DNA from: a bacterium
GTDB lineage: Bacteria; NPL-UPA2; JAUVJM01
Assembly (NCBI GenBank): GCA_030606215.1
Contig: JAUWGW010000005.1
Coordinates: 1 to 64,000, forward strand
Direction: 5' to 3'
DNA: 64,000 nt
Positions 1 through 10,079 of the stretch are shown here, piece after piece. A program made the translations under genes and the position numbers. The first letter of the stretch is position 1. Each line of letters opens with the position of its first letter. The notes below the pieces were generated by a model. The model ran no database searches. It had not been told where the DNA came from and saw nothing but the letters and a program-made list of their open reading frames with translations.

Positions 1-139
1 GATGGTAATGCCGGGGGACAGTGTGAATTTAGAGGTAGAGTTGATAGTGCCGATAGCGATGGAGAAGGAGTTAAGGTTTGCGATAAGGGAAGGTGGTAAG
101 ACTGTAGGTGCCGGTCTTATTACGGAAATACTGGAGTAA
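1..139 (+). CDS. tuf: Elongation factor Tu, C-terminal fragment
   Basis: The last 45 codons of EF-Tu, the GTPase that brings aminoacyl-tRNA to the ribosome; the gene enters from the left edge. The frame reads [17 protein letters not shown] and ends [20 protein letters not shown] before TAA at 137-139, the conserved C-terminal beta-barrel of the family. rpsJ starts 2 nt after the stop. The tuf-rpsJ junction is the classic str-S10 operon boundary, so both are probably cotranscribed. Confidence 0.96.
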   Translation, partial: MVMPGDSVNLEVELIVPIAMEKELRFAIREGGKTVGAGLITEILE

Positions 140-141
140 AA

Positions 142-480
142 ATGGTTGCCAGGAGAAAGAAACAAGTAGTAACGCCGGGACAGAAAATCCGAATACGGCT
201 TACAGCTTATGACCACAGGCTTCTTGATAAATCTGTCGTAGAGATTGCGGAAACAGCAAAGCGAACCGGTGCCAAAGTTTCCGGACCTGTTCCCCTCCCG
301 TCCCGCAGGGAGGAGTTTACTGTTTTGAGAGGTCCAAACATTGATAAGAAATCGAGAGAACAATTTGAAATAAGGACACATAAGAGGTTACTGGAAATTC
401 TGGAACCTACTTCAAAGACAGTGGATGCGTTGATGAGATTGGATTTGCCGGCAGGAGTGGATGCTGAAATAAAACTTTAA
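142..480 (+). CDS. rpsJ: 30S ribosomal protein S10
   Basis: S10 (112 aa) is a 30S head protein and also the NusE transcription antitermination factor. The core reads [18 protein letters not shown] and [18 protein letters not shown], diagnostic of the family. It is about 8-10 residues longer than typical because of a basic N-terminal leader ([14 protein letters not shown]). The ATG lies 2 nt after the tuf stop, so translational coupling is likely. First gene of the S10 operon. Confidence 0.98.
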   Translation: MVARRKKQVVTPGQKIRIRLTAYDHRLLDKSVVEIAETAKRTGAKVSGPVPLPSRREEFTVLRGPNIDKKSREQFEIRTHKRLLEILEPTSKTVDALMRLDLPAGVDAEIKL

Positions 481-481
481 A

Positions 482-1117
482 ATGAGTGTGGGGTTGATAG
501 GCAAAAAAATTGGTATGACACAATTATTTACGGACACGGGAGAAGTTCTACCCGCTACTGTAATGGAAGCTGGTCCATGCACTGTTATCCAGAGGAAAAC
601 AAAAGATAAGGATGGATATTCTGCCATCCAGTTTGGTTTTGAAGAGAAGAAGAGAAATGTGAAGAAATCTCTCCTCGGGCATTTCAAAAAGTGGGGTGCT
701 GAGCCCAGGAAGATTGTGAGGGAATTCAGATTAGAGAGTCCGGATGAATACAAGTCAGGCCAGGAACTAAGGGTTGATATGTTCTCACCCGGCGATTTTG
801 TGGACGTAACAGGTGTATCAAAGGGGAAAGGTTTTACAGGGGTTGTGAAACGATGGGGGTTTGCTGGCGGTCCTGGCAGCCATGGTACTCACAAATGGAA
901 TCGTCGTCCCGGTTCTATTGGAGCTTCAGCTGACCCATCGCGTGTCTTCAAGGGAACAAAAATGGCGGGTCACGCCGGCAGGAGGCGTGTTACCACACAG
1001 AACCTGAAAGTGTTGAAGGTTGATGTGGAGAAGAATTCGCTCATTGTGGAAGGGGCAGTTCCCGGTGCAAACGGAGGATACCTGGTTATTAAGAAAGCGA
1101 AGAAGAAGGCGGGGTAG
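482..1117 (+). CDS. rplC: 50S ribosomal protein L3
   Basis: L3 (211 aa) is an early-assembly 50S protein whose central loop reaches toward the peptidyl transferase centre. It starts MSVGLIGKKIGMTQLF and carries the conserved GFAGGPGSHGTHKWNR and RPGSIGASADPSRVFKG segments. Length is normal. It follows rpsJ by 1 nt and precedes rplD by 2 nt, the standard S10 order. Confidence 0.98.
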   Translation: MSVGLIGKKIGMTQLFTDTGEVLPATVMEAGPCTVIQRKTKDKDGYSAIQFGFEEKKRNVKKSLLGHFKKWGAEPRKIVREFRLESPDEYKSGQELRVDMFSPGDFVDVTGVSKGKGFTGVVKRWGFAGGPGSHGTHKWNRRPGSIGASADPSRVFKGTKMAGHAGRRRVTTQNLKVLKVDVEKNSLIVEGAVPGANGGYLVIKKAKKKAG

Positions 1118-1119
1118 GG

Positions 1120-1761
1120 ATGGCAAGTATTGCATTATACAATAGTGATGGGGAAAAGGTTGGGGAAGTTGAGGTTAAAGATGAGATTTTTCGCATTCCG
1201 GTGAAAGAGCATCTCGTCCACAGTGCAGTTGTTGCGCATCTCGCAAATCAGAGACGCGGACAGGCAAGGACAAAGAACAGGGCTGAGGTCAGTGGTGGAG
1301 GAGCCAAACCCTGGAGGCAGAAGGGGACAGGGCATGCGAGAGCTGGTTCAAATACATCTCCGATCTGGCGTAGAGGTGGAGTTGCGCATGGACCAAATGG
1401 CAGGGATTATTCACACAAGTTTCCGAAAAAAGTGAAAAGGAAGGTTCTCGCCACTGCGCTCAGTGCAAGGATGCGGGAAGGGAAAATCGCCGTGATTGAA
1501 GATTTTGAGTTTTCCTCACCAAAGACGGCAGATGCTGTGAAAATTCTGGAGGGGTTGAAACTCGCGGGAAAAATCTTAGTCATAGTGAATAATCCCGGGG
1601 AAAATGTCCGTAAATCTTTCAGGAATATAAGAGAGGTGCGTTTACAGGCTCCTTTATCTTTGAATACATATGATGTGCTGGACTGTGACCATTTACTAAT
1701 CAGTAAAGGGAGTCTTGAATTTCTTGAGCGGAGAATTGCTCAAAACAGGATTAAGGATTAA
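1120..1761 (+). CDS. rplD: 50S ribosomal protein L4
   Basis: L4 (213 aa) binds 23S rRNA and lines the peptide exit tunnel; in some bacteria it autoregulates the S10 operon. The tunnel-loop signature [19 protein letters not shown] is present, followed by [16 protein letters not shown]. The C-terminal domain ends in [15 protein letters not shown]. Length is normal. It is separated from rplW by a single base if rplW uses GTG 1763. Confidence 0.98.
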   Translation: MASIALYNSDGEKVGEVEVKDEIFRIPVKEHLVHSAVVAHLANQRRGQARTKNRAEVSGGGAKPWRQKGTGHARAGSNTSPIWRRGGVAHGPNGRDYSHKFPKKVKRKVLATALSARMREGKIAVIEDFEFSSPKTADAVKILEGLKLAGKILVIVNNPGENVRKSFRNIREVRLQAPLSLNTYDVLDCDHLLISKGSLEFLERRIAQNRIKD

Positions 1762-1762
1762 G

Positions 1763-2041
1763 GTGGATTCGCATATCATTATAAAAAGCCCTGTTCTTAC
1801 AGAGAAAAGTACAGGGATGAGTGAGAAGGAGAATAAATACTCTTTTCGTGTGGGTGGGAATGCAACAAAGATTGAGATAGGGAAAGCTATTGAAGAACTT
1901 TTCAAGGTGAAGGTGGTGCATGTCAATACCAGTTTTGTGCGGGGGAAGAAGAAGAGGGTCAGACAAAGAGTTGGGAAAACACCGGATTGGAAAAAAGCTG
2001 TTGTAACTCTGAGAAAGGGTGATAAGATTGAGTTTGCGTAA
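1763..2041 (+). CDS. rplW: 50S ribosomal protein L23
   Basis: L23 (92 aa from the chosen start) sits at the tunnel exit and docks trigger factor and SRP. The frame is open upstream, but GTG at 1763, 1 nt after the rplD stop, gives [17 protein letters not shown], which matches the family start; an upstream start would overlap rplD. The SPVLTEKS box and the basic loop [18 protein letters not shown] are characteristic. Confidence 0.95.
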   Translation: MDSHIIIKSPVLTEKSTGMSEKENKYSFRVGGNATKIEIGKAIEELFKVKVVHVNTSFVRGKKKRVRQRVGKTPDWKKAVVTLRKGDKIEFA

Positions 2042-2852
2042 ATTTAAACCAGCGACTCCGGGACAAAGGTTCAAAATTCTCCCTGGTTTTGATGAAATTA
2101 CAAAAACAGAACCTGAAAAAAATCTTCTCCGGCCATTAAAGCGCACGGGCGGGAGAAATTCAGATGGGAGGTTGGCTGTACGGCATCGTGGTGGAGGACA
2201 TAAGAGACTTTACAGGATAATAGATTTTAAGAGGGATAAAACGGGCATAAAAGCAAAAGTGGTTTCTATTGAGTATGATCCGAATCGCTCAGCACGAATT
2301 GCTCTCCTGCAGTATGGGGATGGGGAGAAGAGGTATATTATTGCTCCTCACGGGTTAAAAGTTAATGACGAGGTGGAATCAGGACCTGACGCTGAGATAA
2401 AAGATGGTAATGCGCTGCCTTTAAGCAAGATTCCAGATGGCACTTTTATTCATAATATTGAATTATATCATGGAAGAGGTGGACAGCTTGTGCGAAGTGC
2501 GGGAACATCTGCACAACTTATGGCAAAAGAAGGTAAGTTTGCTCATGTCAAATTACCTTCAGGGGAAATCAGGCTTATACTTCTGAATTGTCAGGCAACC
2601 ATCGGGCAGGTTGGAAACATGGAGCATGGAAGTATATCCAGCGGCAAAGCTGGTCGTGCGAGATGGCTGGGACAGAGACCCGAGGTGAGAGGTGTTGCAA
2701 TGAACCCGATTGACCATCCACTCGGCGGCGGGGAAGGTAAGTCGGCAGGCGGTAGACCTCCAGTAACTCCATGGGGGAAACCTACGAAGGGATACAAAAC
2801 GAGGAAGAAGCGGAAACCTTCTGATAGATTGATTCTCAAGAGGAGAAAGTAG
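2028..2852 (+). CDS. rplB: 50S ribosomal protein L2
   Basis: L2 (274 aa) is needed for subunit association and peptidyl transferase assembly. The start is uncertain: TTG 2028 gives [14 protein letters not shown], the usual L2 beginning, with an AAGGGTGAT-type ribosome site just upstream; GTG 2019 would add three residues. Either overlaps the rplW end. Family segments [18 protein letters not shown] and [19 protein letters not shown] (containing the conserved His) are present, followed by the basic C-terminal tail. Confidence 0.97.
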   Translation: MSLRKFKPATPGQRFKILPGFDEITKTEPEKNLLRPLKRTGGRNSDGRLAVRHRGGGHKRLYRIIDFKRDKTGIKAKVVSIEYDPNRSARIALLQYGDGEKRYIIAPHGLKVNDEVESGPDAEIKDGNALPLSKIPDGTFIHNIELYHGRGGQLVRSAGTSAQLMAKEGKFAHVKLPSGEIRLILLNCQATIGQVGNMEHGSISSGKAGRARWLGQRPEVRGVAMNPIDHPLGGGEGKSAGGRPPVTPWGKPTKGYKTRKKRKPSDRLILKRRK

Positions 2853-2853
2853 T

Positions 2854-3147
2854 ATGGCAAGGTCTGTTGCAAAAGGTCCCTATGTGGATGAGAAACTTGT
2901 GAAAAAAGTTGAGAGGATGGAAAGGTCAGGGAGGAAAGAGCCAATAAAGACATGGGCAAGACGTTCAACTGTTATTCCTGAGTTTGTTGGTTACACTTTT
3001 GCTATTCATAATGGTATGAAGTTTATCCCTGTGTATATAACGGAGAGCATGGTAGGTCATAAACTTGGTGAATTTGCCCCTACCAGAACTTTCCGCGTGC
3101 ATAGTGGGGCAAGAGCTGAGAAGGCTCCAGTAAGGGCTCCTAAATGA
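2854..3147 (+). CDS. rpsS: 30S ribosomal protein S19
   Basis: S19 (97 aa) forms the 30S head with S13 near the A-site tRNA. It begins [19 protein letters not shown] and contains [20 protein letters not shown] and [15 protein letters not shown], the family signature. It starts 1 nt after rplB and overlaps rplV by 4 nt (ATGA), so translation is coupled. Confidence 0.98.
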   Translation: MARSVAKGPYVDEKLVKKVERMERSGRKEPIKTWARRSTVIPEFVGYTFAIHNGMKFIPVYITESMVGHKLGEFAPTRTFRVHSGARAEKAPVRAPK

Positions 3148-3509
3148 TGGAAGGGAGAGCAGAAATAAAATATATTCGTATATCTCCTCGTAAACTCAGA
3201 CTGGTTTTAGATCTTGTGAGGGGGAGAAATGTAAATGAAGCCTTTGGTGTTTTATCTATGTTAAAACAAAAACCTGCGGAAGTTGTGGAGAAAGGAATAA
3301 AGAGCGCTGTTGCAAACATTCAGGAGAGGGGGAAACAAGAGAAGAAAACAGTTGATATAGATAAATTCTATCTTGCAGAGGCAGTTGTTAATCAGGGACC
3401 AACTCTAAAACGTTTCCGGGCAAGAGCTATGGGAAAAGCCGCTCCGATCAGGAAGAAGAGTTCGCATCTGCGGGTAGTTCTGAAGGAGGAAAAGTGGGAC
3501 AGAAAGTAA
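3144..3509 (+). CDS. rplV: 50S ribosomal protein L22
   Basis: L22 (121 aa) lines the exit tunnel with its long beta hairpin. The N-terminus [20 protein letters not shown] and the hairpin [20 protein letters not shown] are diagnostic. Two in-frame ATGs (3144 and 3147) are possible starts; the first overlaps the rpsS stop. The C-terminus overlaps rpsC by 16 nt. Confidence 0.98.
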   Translation: MMEGRAEIKYIRISPRKLRLVLDLVRGRNVNEAFGVLSMLKQKPAEVVEKGIKSAVANIQERGKQEKKTVDIDKFYLAEAVVNQGPTLKRFRARAMGKAAPIRKKSSHLRVVLKEEKWDRK

Positions 3510-4132
3510 ACCCTGTTGGTTTCAGACTGGCTGAGACCAGACGCTGGAAATCTAAATGGATTGCCCGCCGGGATTATGGTAAGTTTCTTCAGGAAGACAT
3601 TCGCGTGAGAGACTTCGTCAAGGAGAGGTTGAAACACGGGGCAGTAACCAGAGTTGAAATTCAGAGGGCATCTGATAAGATGAAAGTTGTGCTCTGGACT
3701 GCGAGACCTGGAATAGTCATAGGAAGGCGGGGAGCAGACATTGACAGGCTGCGTGAAGAGCTGCAGGAAATGACAAACAGGGAAGTTTCTATTGATATTG
3801 AGGAAGTTAAGTCTCCTGAATTGAGTGCTGAGCTTGTTGCCAGAAATGTTGCAGAACAGCTTGCAAGAAGAATTTCTTTCCGCAGGGCAATGAAAAGAGC
3901 AGTTGCCGCAAGCATTGGTGCAGGCGCCGGGGGTATAAAAATTGCCTGTTCCGGAAGGCTTGGAGGGGCGGAGATGTCCCGCACTGAATGGTATAGAGAA
4001 GGAAGAGTTCCTCTGCATACGCTGAGGGCAGATATTGATTATGCGTGTATCGAGGCCAAAACTCTATATGGACTGGTTGGAGTTAAAGTGTGGATATATA
4101 AAGGCGAGTTTGTTGAGGAAGCTGAGGAGTGA
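3494..4132 (+). CDS. rpsC: 30S ribosomal protein S3
   Basis: S3 (212 aa) lies at the mRNA entry channel. It begins at GTG 3494 with [18 protein letters not shown]. The KH-domain motif [16 protein letters not shown] and the C-terminal signature [20 protein letters not shown] are clear. Length is normal. An AAGGAGGAAAA ribosome site inside the end of rplV precedes the start. Confidence 0.98.
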   Translation: MGQKVNPVGFRLAETRRWKSKWIARRDYGKFLQEDIRVRDFVKERLKHGAVTRVEIQRASDKMKVVLWTARPGIVIGRRGADIDRLREELQEMTNREVSIDIEEVKSPELSAELVARNVAEQLARRISFRRAMKRAVAASIGAGAGGIKIACSGRLGGAEMSRTEWYREGRVPLHTLRADIDYACIEAKTLYGLVGVKVWIYKGEFVEEAEE

Positions 4133-4138
4133 GGGTGG

Positions 4139-4552
4139 ATGGGGATTGTTCCGAAAAGAGTAAAGTTTAGAAAGGCTCATCGCGGGCGGATGAGCGGGAA
4201 AGCCCTGCGGGGGGCAGGTGTATCTTTTGGTGAATATGGGTTGAAAGCTCTTGAGCCAGCGTGGGTGACGGATAGGCAGATTGAAGCCGCACGCGTTGCT
4301 CTTACCAGGCATGTAAAGCGCGGCGGGAAAATCTGGGTGAGGTTGTGCGCGGATAAGCCTGTTACCGCAAAACCTGCTGAGACAAGAATGGGAAAAGGGA
4401 AAGGTTCGCCGGATCACTGGGTAGCTGTGGTAAAGCCGGGGCGGGTTCTCTTTGAGCTGGAAGGCGTTGATGAGTCTCTTGCGAGAGAAGCGATGAGGCT
4501 TGCCGCATGTAAATTGCCGATGAGGACAAGATTTGAGGTTTTAGGCGGATGA
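4139..4552 (+). CDS. rplP: 50S ribosomal protein L16
   Basis: L16 (137 aa) binds near the A-site tRNA elbow. It begins [18 protein letters not shown] and includes [20 protein letters not shown] and [20 protein letters not shown], typical of the family. The C-terminus overlaps rpmC by 4 nt (ATGA). Confidence 0.98.
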   Translation: MGIVPKRVKFRKAHRGRMSGKALRGAGVSFGEYGLKALEPAWVTDRQIEAARVALTRHVKRGGKIWVRLCADKPVTAKPAETRMGKGKGSPDHWVAVVKPGRVLFELEGVDESLAREAMRLAACKLPMRTRFEVLGG

Positions 4553-4737
4553 AGGCTAAAGAGTTAAGAGATTTGACAGTAGAGGAATTGCAGGAGAAAG
4601 AAAGGCAATTTCTGGAAGAGCAGTATAATCTGCGATTTCAGGCTGTAACAGGACAGCTTGAAAACTCTGGAAGAATCATGGAAGTGAGGAGGATTGTTGC
4701 AAGGATAAAGACTATTCTGAAGGAGAAAAGTTCGTGA
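4549..4737 (+). CDS. rpmC: 50S ribosomal protein L29
   Basis: L29 (62 aa) is a small helical hairpin at the tunnel exit next to L23. It starts [17 protein letters not shown] and contains [20 protein letters not shown] and [14 protein letters not shown], the standard pattern. It overlaps rplP by 4 nt. It is followed by an unusually long (57-nt) gap before rpsQ. Confidence 0.97.
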   Translation: MKAKELRDLTVEELQEKERQFLEEQYNLRFQAVTGQLENSGRIMEVRRIVARIKTILKEKSS

Positions 4738-4747
4738 CTAAACTTAT

Positions 4748-4775
4748 GAACTCTCAACTAGAAACTCTGAACTGT
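4748..4775. repeat. Degenerate heptanucleotide tandem repeat
   Basis: Four adjoining 7-bp units (gaactct, caactag, aaactct, gaactgt) lie in the rpmC-rpsQ gap. It is one of the few sizeable spacers in an otherwise overlapping ribosomal operon. No coding or promoter signal is obvious in it. Confidence 0.45.
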
Positions 4776-4794
4776 TTAGAGGGGAATTAGGAAA

Positions 4795-5046
4795 TTGAAA
4801 AAAGTAATGGCTGGGACAGTTGTGAGTGATAGGATGGATAAGACAATAGTGGTGGAGATTCAGCGTCTGCTGAGGCATCCTGTATATAATCGTATCATAC
4901 GGAGAAGAGCTAAGTTTAAGGCGCATGATGAGAAGAATGAAGCACATACCGGAGATAGGGTGAAGATTGTGGAATCAAGACCCTTAAGTAGAACCAAGCG
5001 GTGGCGTTTACTCCAGATTATTGAGAGAGCAAGAGAAGAAGTATGA
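4795..5046 (+). CDS. rpsQ: 30S ribosomal protein S17
   Basis: S17 (83 aa) is a primary 16S rRNA binder with an OB fold. It carries [37 protein letters not shown] and [20 protein letters not shown]. The start is TTG 4795 with an AGAGGGG ribosome site about 10 nt upstream; ATG 4807 is in frame but has no such site. It overlaps rplN by 4 nt. Confidence 0.97.
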   Translation: MKKVMAGTVVSDRMDKTIVVEIQRLLRHPVYNRIIRRRAKFKAHDEKNEAHTGDRVKIVESRPLSRTKRWRLLQIIERAREEV

Positions 5047-5411
5047 TTCAACCACGTTCAGTTGTAAATGTAGCTGATAATTCCGGGGCAAGGAGAGTCC
5101 GATGTATTCTCGTGCTGGGGGGTTCAAGGCGCAGATATGCGAGGATTGGAGATGTGATTGTTGCTTCAGTTAGAGAAGCGATGCCCGGAGGAGCTTTTAA
5201 GAAAGGGGATGTGGTGAGAGCAGTTGTTGTCAGAACAAATAAGGAGAGCAGAAGACCGGATGGCTCCTATATAAAATTTGACAGTAATGCGGTTGTCATC
5301 ATTGATAAACAGAAAAATCCACTTGGAACGAGAATATTTGGGCCTGTGGGGAGAGAGCTCAGAGCAAAAACTTTTACGAAAATTGTTTCGCTTGCACCTG
5401 AGGTTCTGTGA
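5043..5411 (+). CDS. rplN: 50S ribosomal protein L14
   Basis: L14 (122 aa, the canonical length) forms an inter-subunit bridge. It starts [20 protein letters not shown] and contains [18 protein letters not shown] and [14 protein letters not shown]. It overlaps rpsQ and rplX by 4 nt each, so the three are translationally coupled. Confidence 0.98.
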   Translation: MIQPRSVVNVADNSGARRVRCILVLGGSRRRYARIGDVIVASVREAMPGGAFKKGDVVRAVVVRTNKESRRPDGSYIKFDSNAVVIIDKQKNPLGTRIFGPVGRELRAKTFTKIVSLAPEVL

Positions 5412-5725
5412 AAATGCATGTAAGAAGAGATGATACAGTTATGGCAATTGCCGGGAAGGACCGTGGGAAGAAGGGTAAAATTCTGCGTGTATTTCCTAAG
5501 AGCCAGAGAGTAATTGTGGAAGGGGTGAATTTAGCAAAAAAACATGTAAGACCAAATCCGGCAAAACAGGAGCAGGGTGGAATTATACAGAAAGAGGCAG
5601 GCATCCATGTTTCAAATGTGATGCTGTGTTGTCCTAGATGTAATCAACCAACGCGAGTTGGAAAGAAAACTTTAGAAGATGGGACAAAGATGAGATATTG
5701 TCGCAAGTGTCAGGAGATGATTTAG
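5408..5725 (+). CDS. rplX: 50S ribosomal protein L24
   Basis: L24 (105 aa) initiates 50S assembly. It begins at GTG 5408 inside the rplN stop (GTGA). The KOW motif region reads [20 protein letters not shown]. The C-terminal part keeps two Cys pairs (CCPRC and CRKC) around TRVGKK, a zinc-ribbon-like form seen in many bacterial L24 proteins; zinc binding is an inference. Confidence 0.97.
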   Translation: MKMHVRRDDTVMAIAGKDRGKKGKILRVFPKSQRVIVEGVNLAKKHVRPNPAKQEQGGIIQKEAGIHVSNVMLCCPRCNQPTRVGKKTLEDGTKMRYCRKCQEMI

Positions 5726-5727
5726 AT

Positions 5728-6267
5728 ATGGCGCGTCTTGAGGATAAATACAGAGAGGAAACAATCCCGGCGTTGATGAAAAAGTTTGGGTATAAGAACA
5801 AACTTCAAGTGCCAAGACTTGAGAAGATAGTTATTAATGCGGGGTTGGGGAAAGCAACAATAGATTCAAAAGTTCTTGATGAAGCGGTTTCCGAAATTGC
5901 TCTTATAACCGGTCAGAGGCCTGTCACAACGAAAGCGAGAAAATCTATAGCAAGTTTTAAATTGCGCAAAGGGGATCAAATCGGCTGTATGGTTACTCTA
6001 CGGGGCAAGAGGATGTATGAATTTCTTGATAGACTTGTAAATGCGGGTCTGCCCCGTATAAGGGATTTCAGGGGAGTTCTCCCAAAAGCTTTTGACGGAA
6101 TGGGGAACTATACTCTCGGAATCAGAGAGCAATCAATATTTCCTGAAGTCAGTTATGACAAGATTGAAAATGTTTATGGGATGGCGATAACAATTGTCAC
6201 CGCAGCAACAGATGATGAGGAAGCGAGGGAACTGTTGCGGTTGCTGGGGATGCCATTTCGCCAGTGA
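5728..6267 (+). CDS. rplE: 50S ribosomal protein L5
   Basis: L5 (179 aa, normal) binds 5S rRNA. The open frame extends upstream into rplX, but ATG 5728 gives [20 protein letters not shown], the usual start, 2 nt after the rplX stop and with AGGAG about 8 nt ahead. [29 protein letters not shown] and [10 protein letters not shown] mark the family. Confidence 0.97.
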   Translation: MARLEDKYREETIPALMKKFGYKNKLQVPRLEKIVINAGLGKATIDSKVLDEAVSEIALITGQRPVTTKARKSIASFKLRKGDQIGCMVTLRGKRMYEFLDRLVNAGLPRIRDFRGVLPKAFDGMGNYTLGIREQSIFPEVSYDKIENVYGMAITIVTAATDDEEARELLRLLGMPFRQ

Positions 6268-6273
6268 TAGACT

Positions 6274-6459
6274 ATGGCTAAAAAATCATTGATTGCAAAA
6301 GCGAAGCGAACGCCGAAATTCAAAGTGCGGGAATATAACCGCTGCCCTATTTGTGGGCGTCCGCGTGGTTATATGCGCAAGTTTCAGATGTGCCGTATCT
6401 GTTTCAGACAGCGGGCACTTCGCGGTGAGATTCCAGGTGTGACAAAAGCAAGCTGGTAG
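6274..6459 (+). CDS. rpsN: 30S ribosomal protein S14, zinc-binding type
   Basis: A 61-aa S14 of the short C+ (type Z) form. Two CxxC pairs, [20 protein letters not shown], should bind zinc; the tail [18 protein letters not shown] is typical. S14 helps assemble the 30S head. It lies between rplE and rpsH as in the standard spc operon. Confidence 0.98.
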   Translation: MAKKSLIAKAKRTPKFKVREYNRCPICGRPRGYMRKFQMCRICFRQRALRGEIPGVTKASW

Positions 6460-6471
6460 TGGAGGAAGCAA

Positions 6472-6870
6472 ATGACTATGACCGACACAATAGCCGATAT
6501 GCTCACTCGTATTCGTAACGCAAGCCATGCGAAACACTTAGATGTTGATATGCCCTGCTCTAAGGAAAAGCAGGAAATAGCGAGGATTCTTAAAGAGAAG
6601 AGGTTTATCAAAAATTGGGAAAGAACGGATGATGAAAAACAAGGTATTCTAAAGATTTTCCTTCGGTACGATGGGAATGGTGAAGCTATGATTGGTGGTA
6701 TTAAGAGGGTGAGTAGGCCGGGATTGCGGTTATGGGTAAAGGCAAAGGATATTCCGAGAGTTCATGGCGGGGTTGGTATTGCAATTATTTCTACTTCAGG
6801 AGGAATGAAGACTGATGAAGAATGCAGGGAAGAAAATATTGGCGGAGAGGTTTTATGTTATGTGTGGTAG
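6472..6870 (+). CDS. rpsH: 30S ribosomal protein S8
   Basis: S8 (132 aa, normal) binds the central domain of 16S rRNA and represses the spc operon in some bacteria. It begins MTMTDTIADMLTRIRNASHA and carries IKRVSRPGLRLWVKAKDIP and GVGIAIISTSGGMKTDEEC. A GGAGG site precedes the ATG. Confidence 0.98.
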   Translation: MTMTDTIADMLTRIRNASHAKHLDVDMPCSKEKQEIARILKEKRFIKNWERTDDEKQGILKIFLRYDGNGEAMIGGIKRVSRPGLRLWVKAKDIPRVHGGVGIAIISTSGGMKTDEECREENIGGEVLCYVW

Positions 6871-6882
6871 AGGATTATGCTG

Positions 6883-7443
6883 ATGTCCCGGATTGGAAAT
6901 GCACCCGTATTGATTCCTGATGGAGTTAAGGTCGAAATTGCCGGTAATTTTGTAGAAGTAAACGGTCCAAAAGGCGGGCTGAAGAGGGAGTTCCATTCTT
7001 CAGTGAAGATCAGGATTGCCGGGGATAAAATATCTCTCCGCAGGATAGGTGATGGGAGGCAGGAGAAATCTCTTCATGGTTTGTCCAGGAGCTTGCTTGC
7101 TAACATGGTCATGGGGGTGAGCGCCGGGTTTGAAAAAGTAGTCGAAATGCGCGGGATTGGATATCGTGCGCAGGTTCGGGATGAAAAGTTAGTTCTGAAT
7201 TTGGGGCATTCGCATAGCATTGATATTGCAATTCCGGATGGAATTACAATGGAGGTTATCAAGAAGCCGGTAGTTGAACAACTCGCTATAACCCAAATTG
7301 TAATCAGGGGGGTTGATAAAGAGAAGGTCGGGAAGTTTGCTGCCGGTATCAGGCAACTGCGTCCGCCTGAACCATACAAAGGCAAAGGTGTGAGAAATAT
7401 TGGGGAATATGTCAGAAGGAAAGCAGGGAAGAAAGCCGCATGA
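6883..7443 (+). CDS. rplF: 50S ribosomal protein L6
   Basis: L6 (186 aa) binds near the factor-binding site. ATG 6883 gives [19 protein letters not shown] and lies 9 nt after GAGG; ATG 6877 is in frame but sits only 3 nt from that site. The C-terminal half has [20 protein letters not shown] and [20 protein letters not shown], the family hallmark. It overlaps rplR by 4 nt. Confidence 0.97.
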   Translation: MSRIGNAPVLIPDGVKVEIAGNFVEVNGPKGGLKREFHSSVKIRIAGDKISLRRIGDGRQEKSLHGLSRSLLANMVMGVSAGFEKVVEMRGIGYRAQVRDEKLVLNLGHSHSIDIAIPDGITMEVIKKPVVEQLAITQIVIRGVDKEKVGKFAAGIRQLRPPEPYKGKGVRNIGEYVRRKAGKKAA

Positions 7444-7799
7444 TGAACAAGAGGGAAGCAAGAGTTAAAAGGCATAGAAGAGTGAGGAAAGTAATCAGAG
7501 GTGTTTCAGGGAGAGAGAGGCTTTGTGTGTTTAAGAGTTTGAAACATATTTATGCGCAGGTCATTGATGATGTGGAGGGGAAAATTATCCTGTCTTGTTC
7601 AAGCCTCTCCGCCGAATTCAAAGAGAAGATGAGTTATGGTGGTAATGTGAAAGCCGCAGAATTTGTGGGAAAGCTGCTGGCTGAGAAATGTAAGGAACGT
7701 GGAATAAAGAAAGTTGTTTTTGACCGTGGTGGTTATCCATATCATGGTCGTGTGAAGGCACTTGCAGAGGCTTGCCGGGGAGGCGGCCTTGTCTTTTAA
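7440..7799 (+). CDS. rplR: 50S ribosomal protein L18
   Basis: L18 (119 aa) binds 5S rRNA with L5. It contains [32 protein letters not shown] and the C-terminal [18 protein letters not shown] box. The ATG overlaps the rplF stop (ATGA). Length is normal. Confidence 0.98.
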   Translation: MMNKREARVKRHRRVRKVIRGVSGRERLCVFKSLKHIYAQVIDDVEGKIILSCSSLSAEFKEKMSYGGNVKAAEFVGKLLAEKCKERGIKKVVFDRGGYPYHGRVKALAEACRGGGLVF

Positions 7800-7817
7800 G
7801 TGTTTGTAGGGGAGACA

Positions 7818-8315
7818 ATGGCAGAAAAAAAACGAGTTAAGGTTGCCGAGCCTGAATTCATTGAACATGTTGTAAAGATAAACAGGGTTGCCAAAGTAGT
7901 CAAAGGTGGCAGGAGGTTTAGTTTTAGCATTCTGGTTGTGGCAGGTGATGGGAATGGCAATGTCGGCTATGGTCTCGGGAAGGCAAATGAGGTTGCTGAG
8001 GCAATCAGGAAAGGGACTGCGCTTGCCAGGAAAAATCTTGTCAGTATCCCGCGTAGAAACACAACCGTCCCGTATCGGGTGACGGGGAAATTTGGTTCAG
8101 CAAAGGTTGTTCTGAAACCGGCTGGCGAAGGGACGGGTGTCATAGCAGGGGGAGTTGTTAGAGCAGTTATGGAATCCGCGGGTGTTTCAGATATTCTCAC
8201 CAAATCGCTCGGGTCGTCAAACCCTCTTAACCTGGTGCGGGCGACAATGAATGCATTGATGGAGTCCCAAAAGATTGAGGAAAGGGCGCTAATGCGTTCT
8301 GGAGATATATTATGA
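7818..8315 (+). CDS. rpsE: 30S ribosomal protein S5
   Basis: S5 (165 aa) contributes to decoding fidelity and the mRNA entry channel. ATG 7818 gives [20 protein letters not shown], preceded closely by AGGGGAG; an in-frame GTG at 7800 is less likely. Signatures: [20 protein letters not shown] and [18 protein letters not shown]. The next gene is rplO; the usual rpmD does not intervene. Confidence 0.97.
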   Translation: MAEKKRVKVAEPEFIEHVVKINRVAKVVKGGRRFSFSILVVAGDGNGNVGYGLGKANEVAEAIRKGTALARKNLVSIPRRNTTVPYRVTGKFGSAKVVLKPAGEGTGVIAGGVVRAVMESAGVSDILTKSLGSSNPLNLVRATMNALMESQKIEERALMRSGDIL

Positions 8316-8337
8316 GCGGGAATTGGTGGTTATTGCA

Positions 8338-8769
8338 ATGAAACTTGGTAGTTTGAAACCAGCCAGGGGTGCTGTAAAGAGGGTGAAGAGAGTGGGTGTT
8401 GGCCGTGCTTCTGGACATGGGAAAACTTGCGGGAGAGGGACAAAAGGAGAGAAAGCCCGCTCAAGTGGACCAAGACCCGGTTTCGAAGGTGGTCAGATGC
8501 CTCTCATTCGCAGGGTGCCAAAGCGTGGGTTTAAGAATATTTTTAAGAAAGAGTATGAAATTGTAAATATAGAGAATTTAGCAATTTTTCCCGCTAATAG
8601 TGAAGTTGGGCCTGAGGTCTTCAAAGAAAAAGGGTTGGTGAGGAAAGGACCTGTGAAGATACTCGGGAGAGGGAAGATTGAAAAACCCCTTGTCGTTAAA
8701 GCTGATAGTTTCAGTTTGAAAGCAAGAAGAGCGATAGAATCTGCAGGAGGAAAGGCGATACAATGTTAG
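8338..8769 (+). CDS. rplO: 50S ribosomal protein L15
   Basis: L15 (143 aa) is a late-assembly 50S protein. ATG 8338 gives [20 protein letters not shown], the usual start; TTG 8323 and GTG 8326 are in frame upstream. [13 protein letters not shown] and [17 protein letters not shown] are diagnostic. Only 22 nt separate the rpsE stop from this ATG, too little for rpmD. It overlaps secY by 7 nt. Confidence 0.97.
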   Translation: MKLGSLKPARGAVKRVKRVGVGRASGHGKTCGRGTKGEKARSSGPRPGFEGGQMPLIRRVPKRGFKNIFKKEYEIVNIENLAIFPANSEVGPEVFKEKGLVRKGPVKILGRGKIEKPLVVKADSFSLKARRAIESAGGKAIQC

Positions 8770-10079
8770 ATGCTTTCAGGAATGTTTTCAGAATTCCAGA
8801 ATTGAGAAGAAGGCTGCTATTTACCGCAGGTCTTCTCATAGTTTTCAGGTTTGGCTGCCATATTCCGGTACCAGGTGTTGATGGTCAGGCTCTTGCTCGT
8901 TTTTTTGAACAGGCAAGAGGGACACTCTTCGGTCTGGCAGATTTGTTTGCAGGAGGCGCTCTGAGTCAACTGGCAGTTTTTGGACTTGGCATAATGCCAT
9001 ATATCAGTGCGTCAATCATCTTTCAGCTTCTGACTGCGGTTGTCCCGTCTCTTGAACGACTCGCAAAAGAAGGTGAGGCAGGGAGAAGGAAAATTCAACA
9101 GTATACAAGGTATTCTACTATTCCTATATGTCTATTGCAGGCGTTTATGATAAGCAGATGGGTTGAAAATCCGGAAGCTTTTGGTGCTGTTATTGTTGCC
9201 AATCCTGGGTGGCAGTTCAGAATAATGGCTGTTATCACACTTACAGCGGGCACAGTATTTGTCATGTGGTTAGGTGAGCAGATTACTGATCATGGGATAG
9301 GCAACGGCATCTCGCTGATAATAACTGCTAATATTATTTCTCGTATGCCGGTTGCATTCTTGAGAGCTGTTGAATTGTTACGACTCGGACAGATAAAACC
9401 TTTTGTGCTTTTGTTTTTATTGATGGTTACTGTTGCAATGACCGCTGGAGTGGTAATTCTCACGCAGGCGCAGAGACGAATACCTGTCCAGCATGCTAAG
9501 AGGATTGTTGGAAGGAAGGTATACAGCCAGCAGTCAAGCTATATACCATTGCGGGTGAATCATGCGGGAATGATTCCTGTTATTTTTGCGGCTGCCATCT
9601 TGATGTTTCCAGGAACAATAACTCAGTTTTCTAACAGTGAAGTTCTGAAAGATATAGGTGCTTTCCTGAGTCCCGGAACATGGTTATACAATAGCCTCTA
9701 TGTACTACTTATAATATTTTTCTGCTATTTTTATACCGCTATAACTTTTAACCCTGTTACGATTGCCGATAATATGAAAAAGTACGGGAGTTTCATTCCG
9801 GGTATTCGTCCAGGGAAACCAACCTCTGATTATTTTTACAGGGTAATGAATAGAATCACTATTGCAGGAGCTGTTGGACTTGCCTTTGTTGCTATTATCC
9901 CGACAATAATTAGCAGCGGATTCAGGATTGATTATTTAGTGGCAAGTTTCTGCGGAGGTACGGGGACAATCATTATTGTTGGTGTTGTGCTTGATACAGT
10001 GCGGCAGGTAGAATCTCAGCTTCTTATGCGGCATTATGATGGTTTTATGAAAAAGGTGAAACTGCGTGGGCGCCGTTAA
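8763..10079 (+). CDS. secY: Protein translocase subunit SecY
   Basis: SecY (438 aa) is the channel-forming subunit of SecYEG in the inner membrane. Ten hydrophobic segments are readable. [20 protein letters not shown] at the start of the plug region, the [18 protein letters not shown] segment, and the cytosolic loop [17 protein letters not shown] typical of SecY loop C4 support the call. It overlaps adk by 14 nt. Confidence 0.98.
   Translation: MLDAFRNVFRIPELRRRLLFTAGLLIVFRFGCHIPVPGVDGQALARFFEQARGTLFGLADLFAGGALSQLAVFGLGIMPYISASIIFQLLTAVVPSLERLAKEGEAGRRKIQQYTRYSTIPICLLQAFMISRWVENPEAFGAVIVANPGWQFRIMAVITLTAGTVFVMWLGEQITDHGIGNGISLIITANIISRMPVAFLRAVELLRLGQIKPFVLLFLLMVTVAMTAGVVILTQAQRRIPVQHAKRIVGRKVYSQQSSYIPLRVNHAGMIPVIFAAAILMFPGTITQFSNSEVLKDIGAFLSPGTWLYNSLYVLLIIFFCYFYTAITFNPVTIADNMKKYGSFIPGIRPGKPTSDYFYRVMNRITIAGAVGLAFVAIIPTIISSGFRIDYLVASFCGGTGTIIIVGVVLDTVRQVESQLLMRHYDGFMKKVKLRGRR

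Noticed and set aside
3392-4018. Long minus-strand open frames over ribosomal genes
   Set aside because: They are antisense shadows of rplV/rpsC with no family motifs or ribosome sites; the same holds for similar frames over valS, uvrB, dnaE and others.
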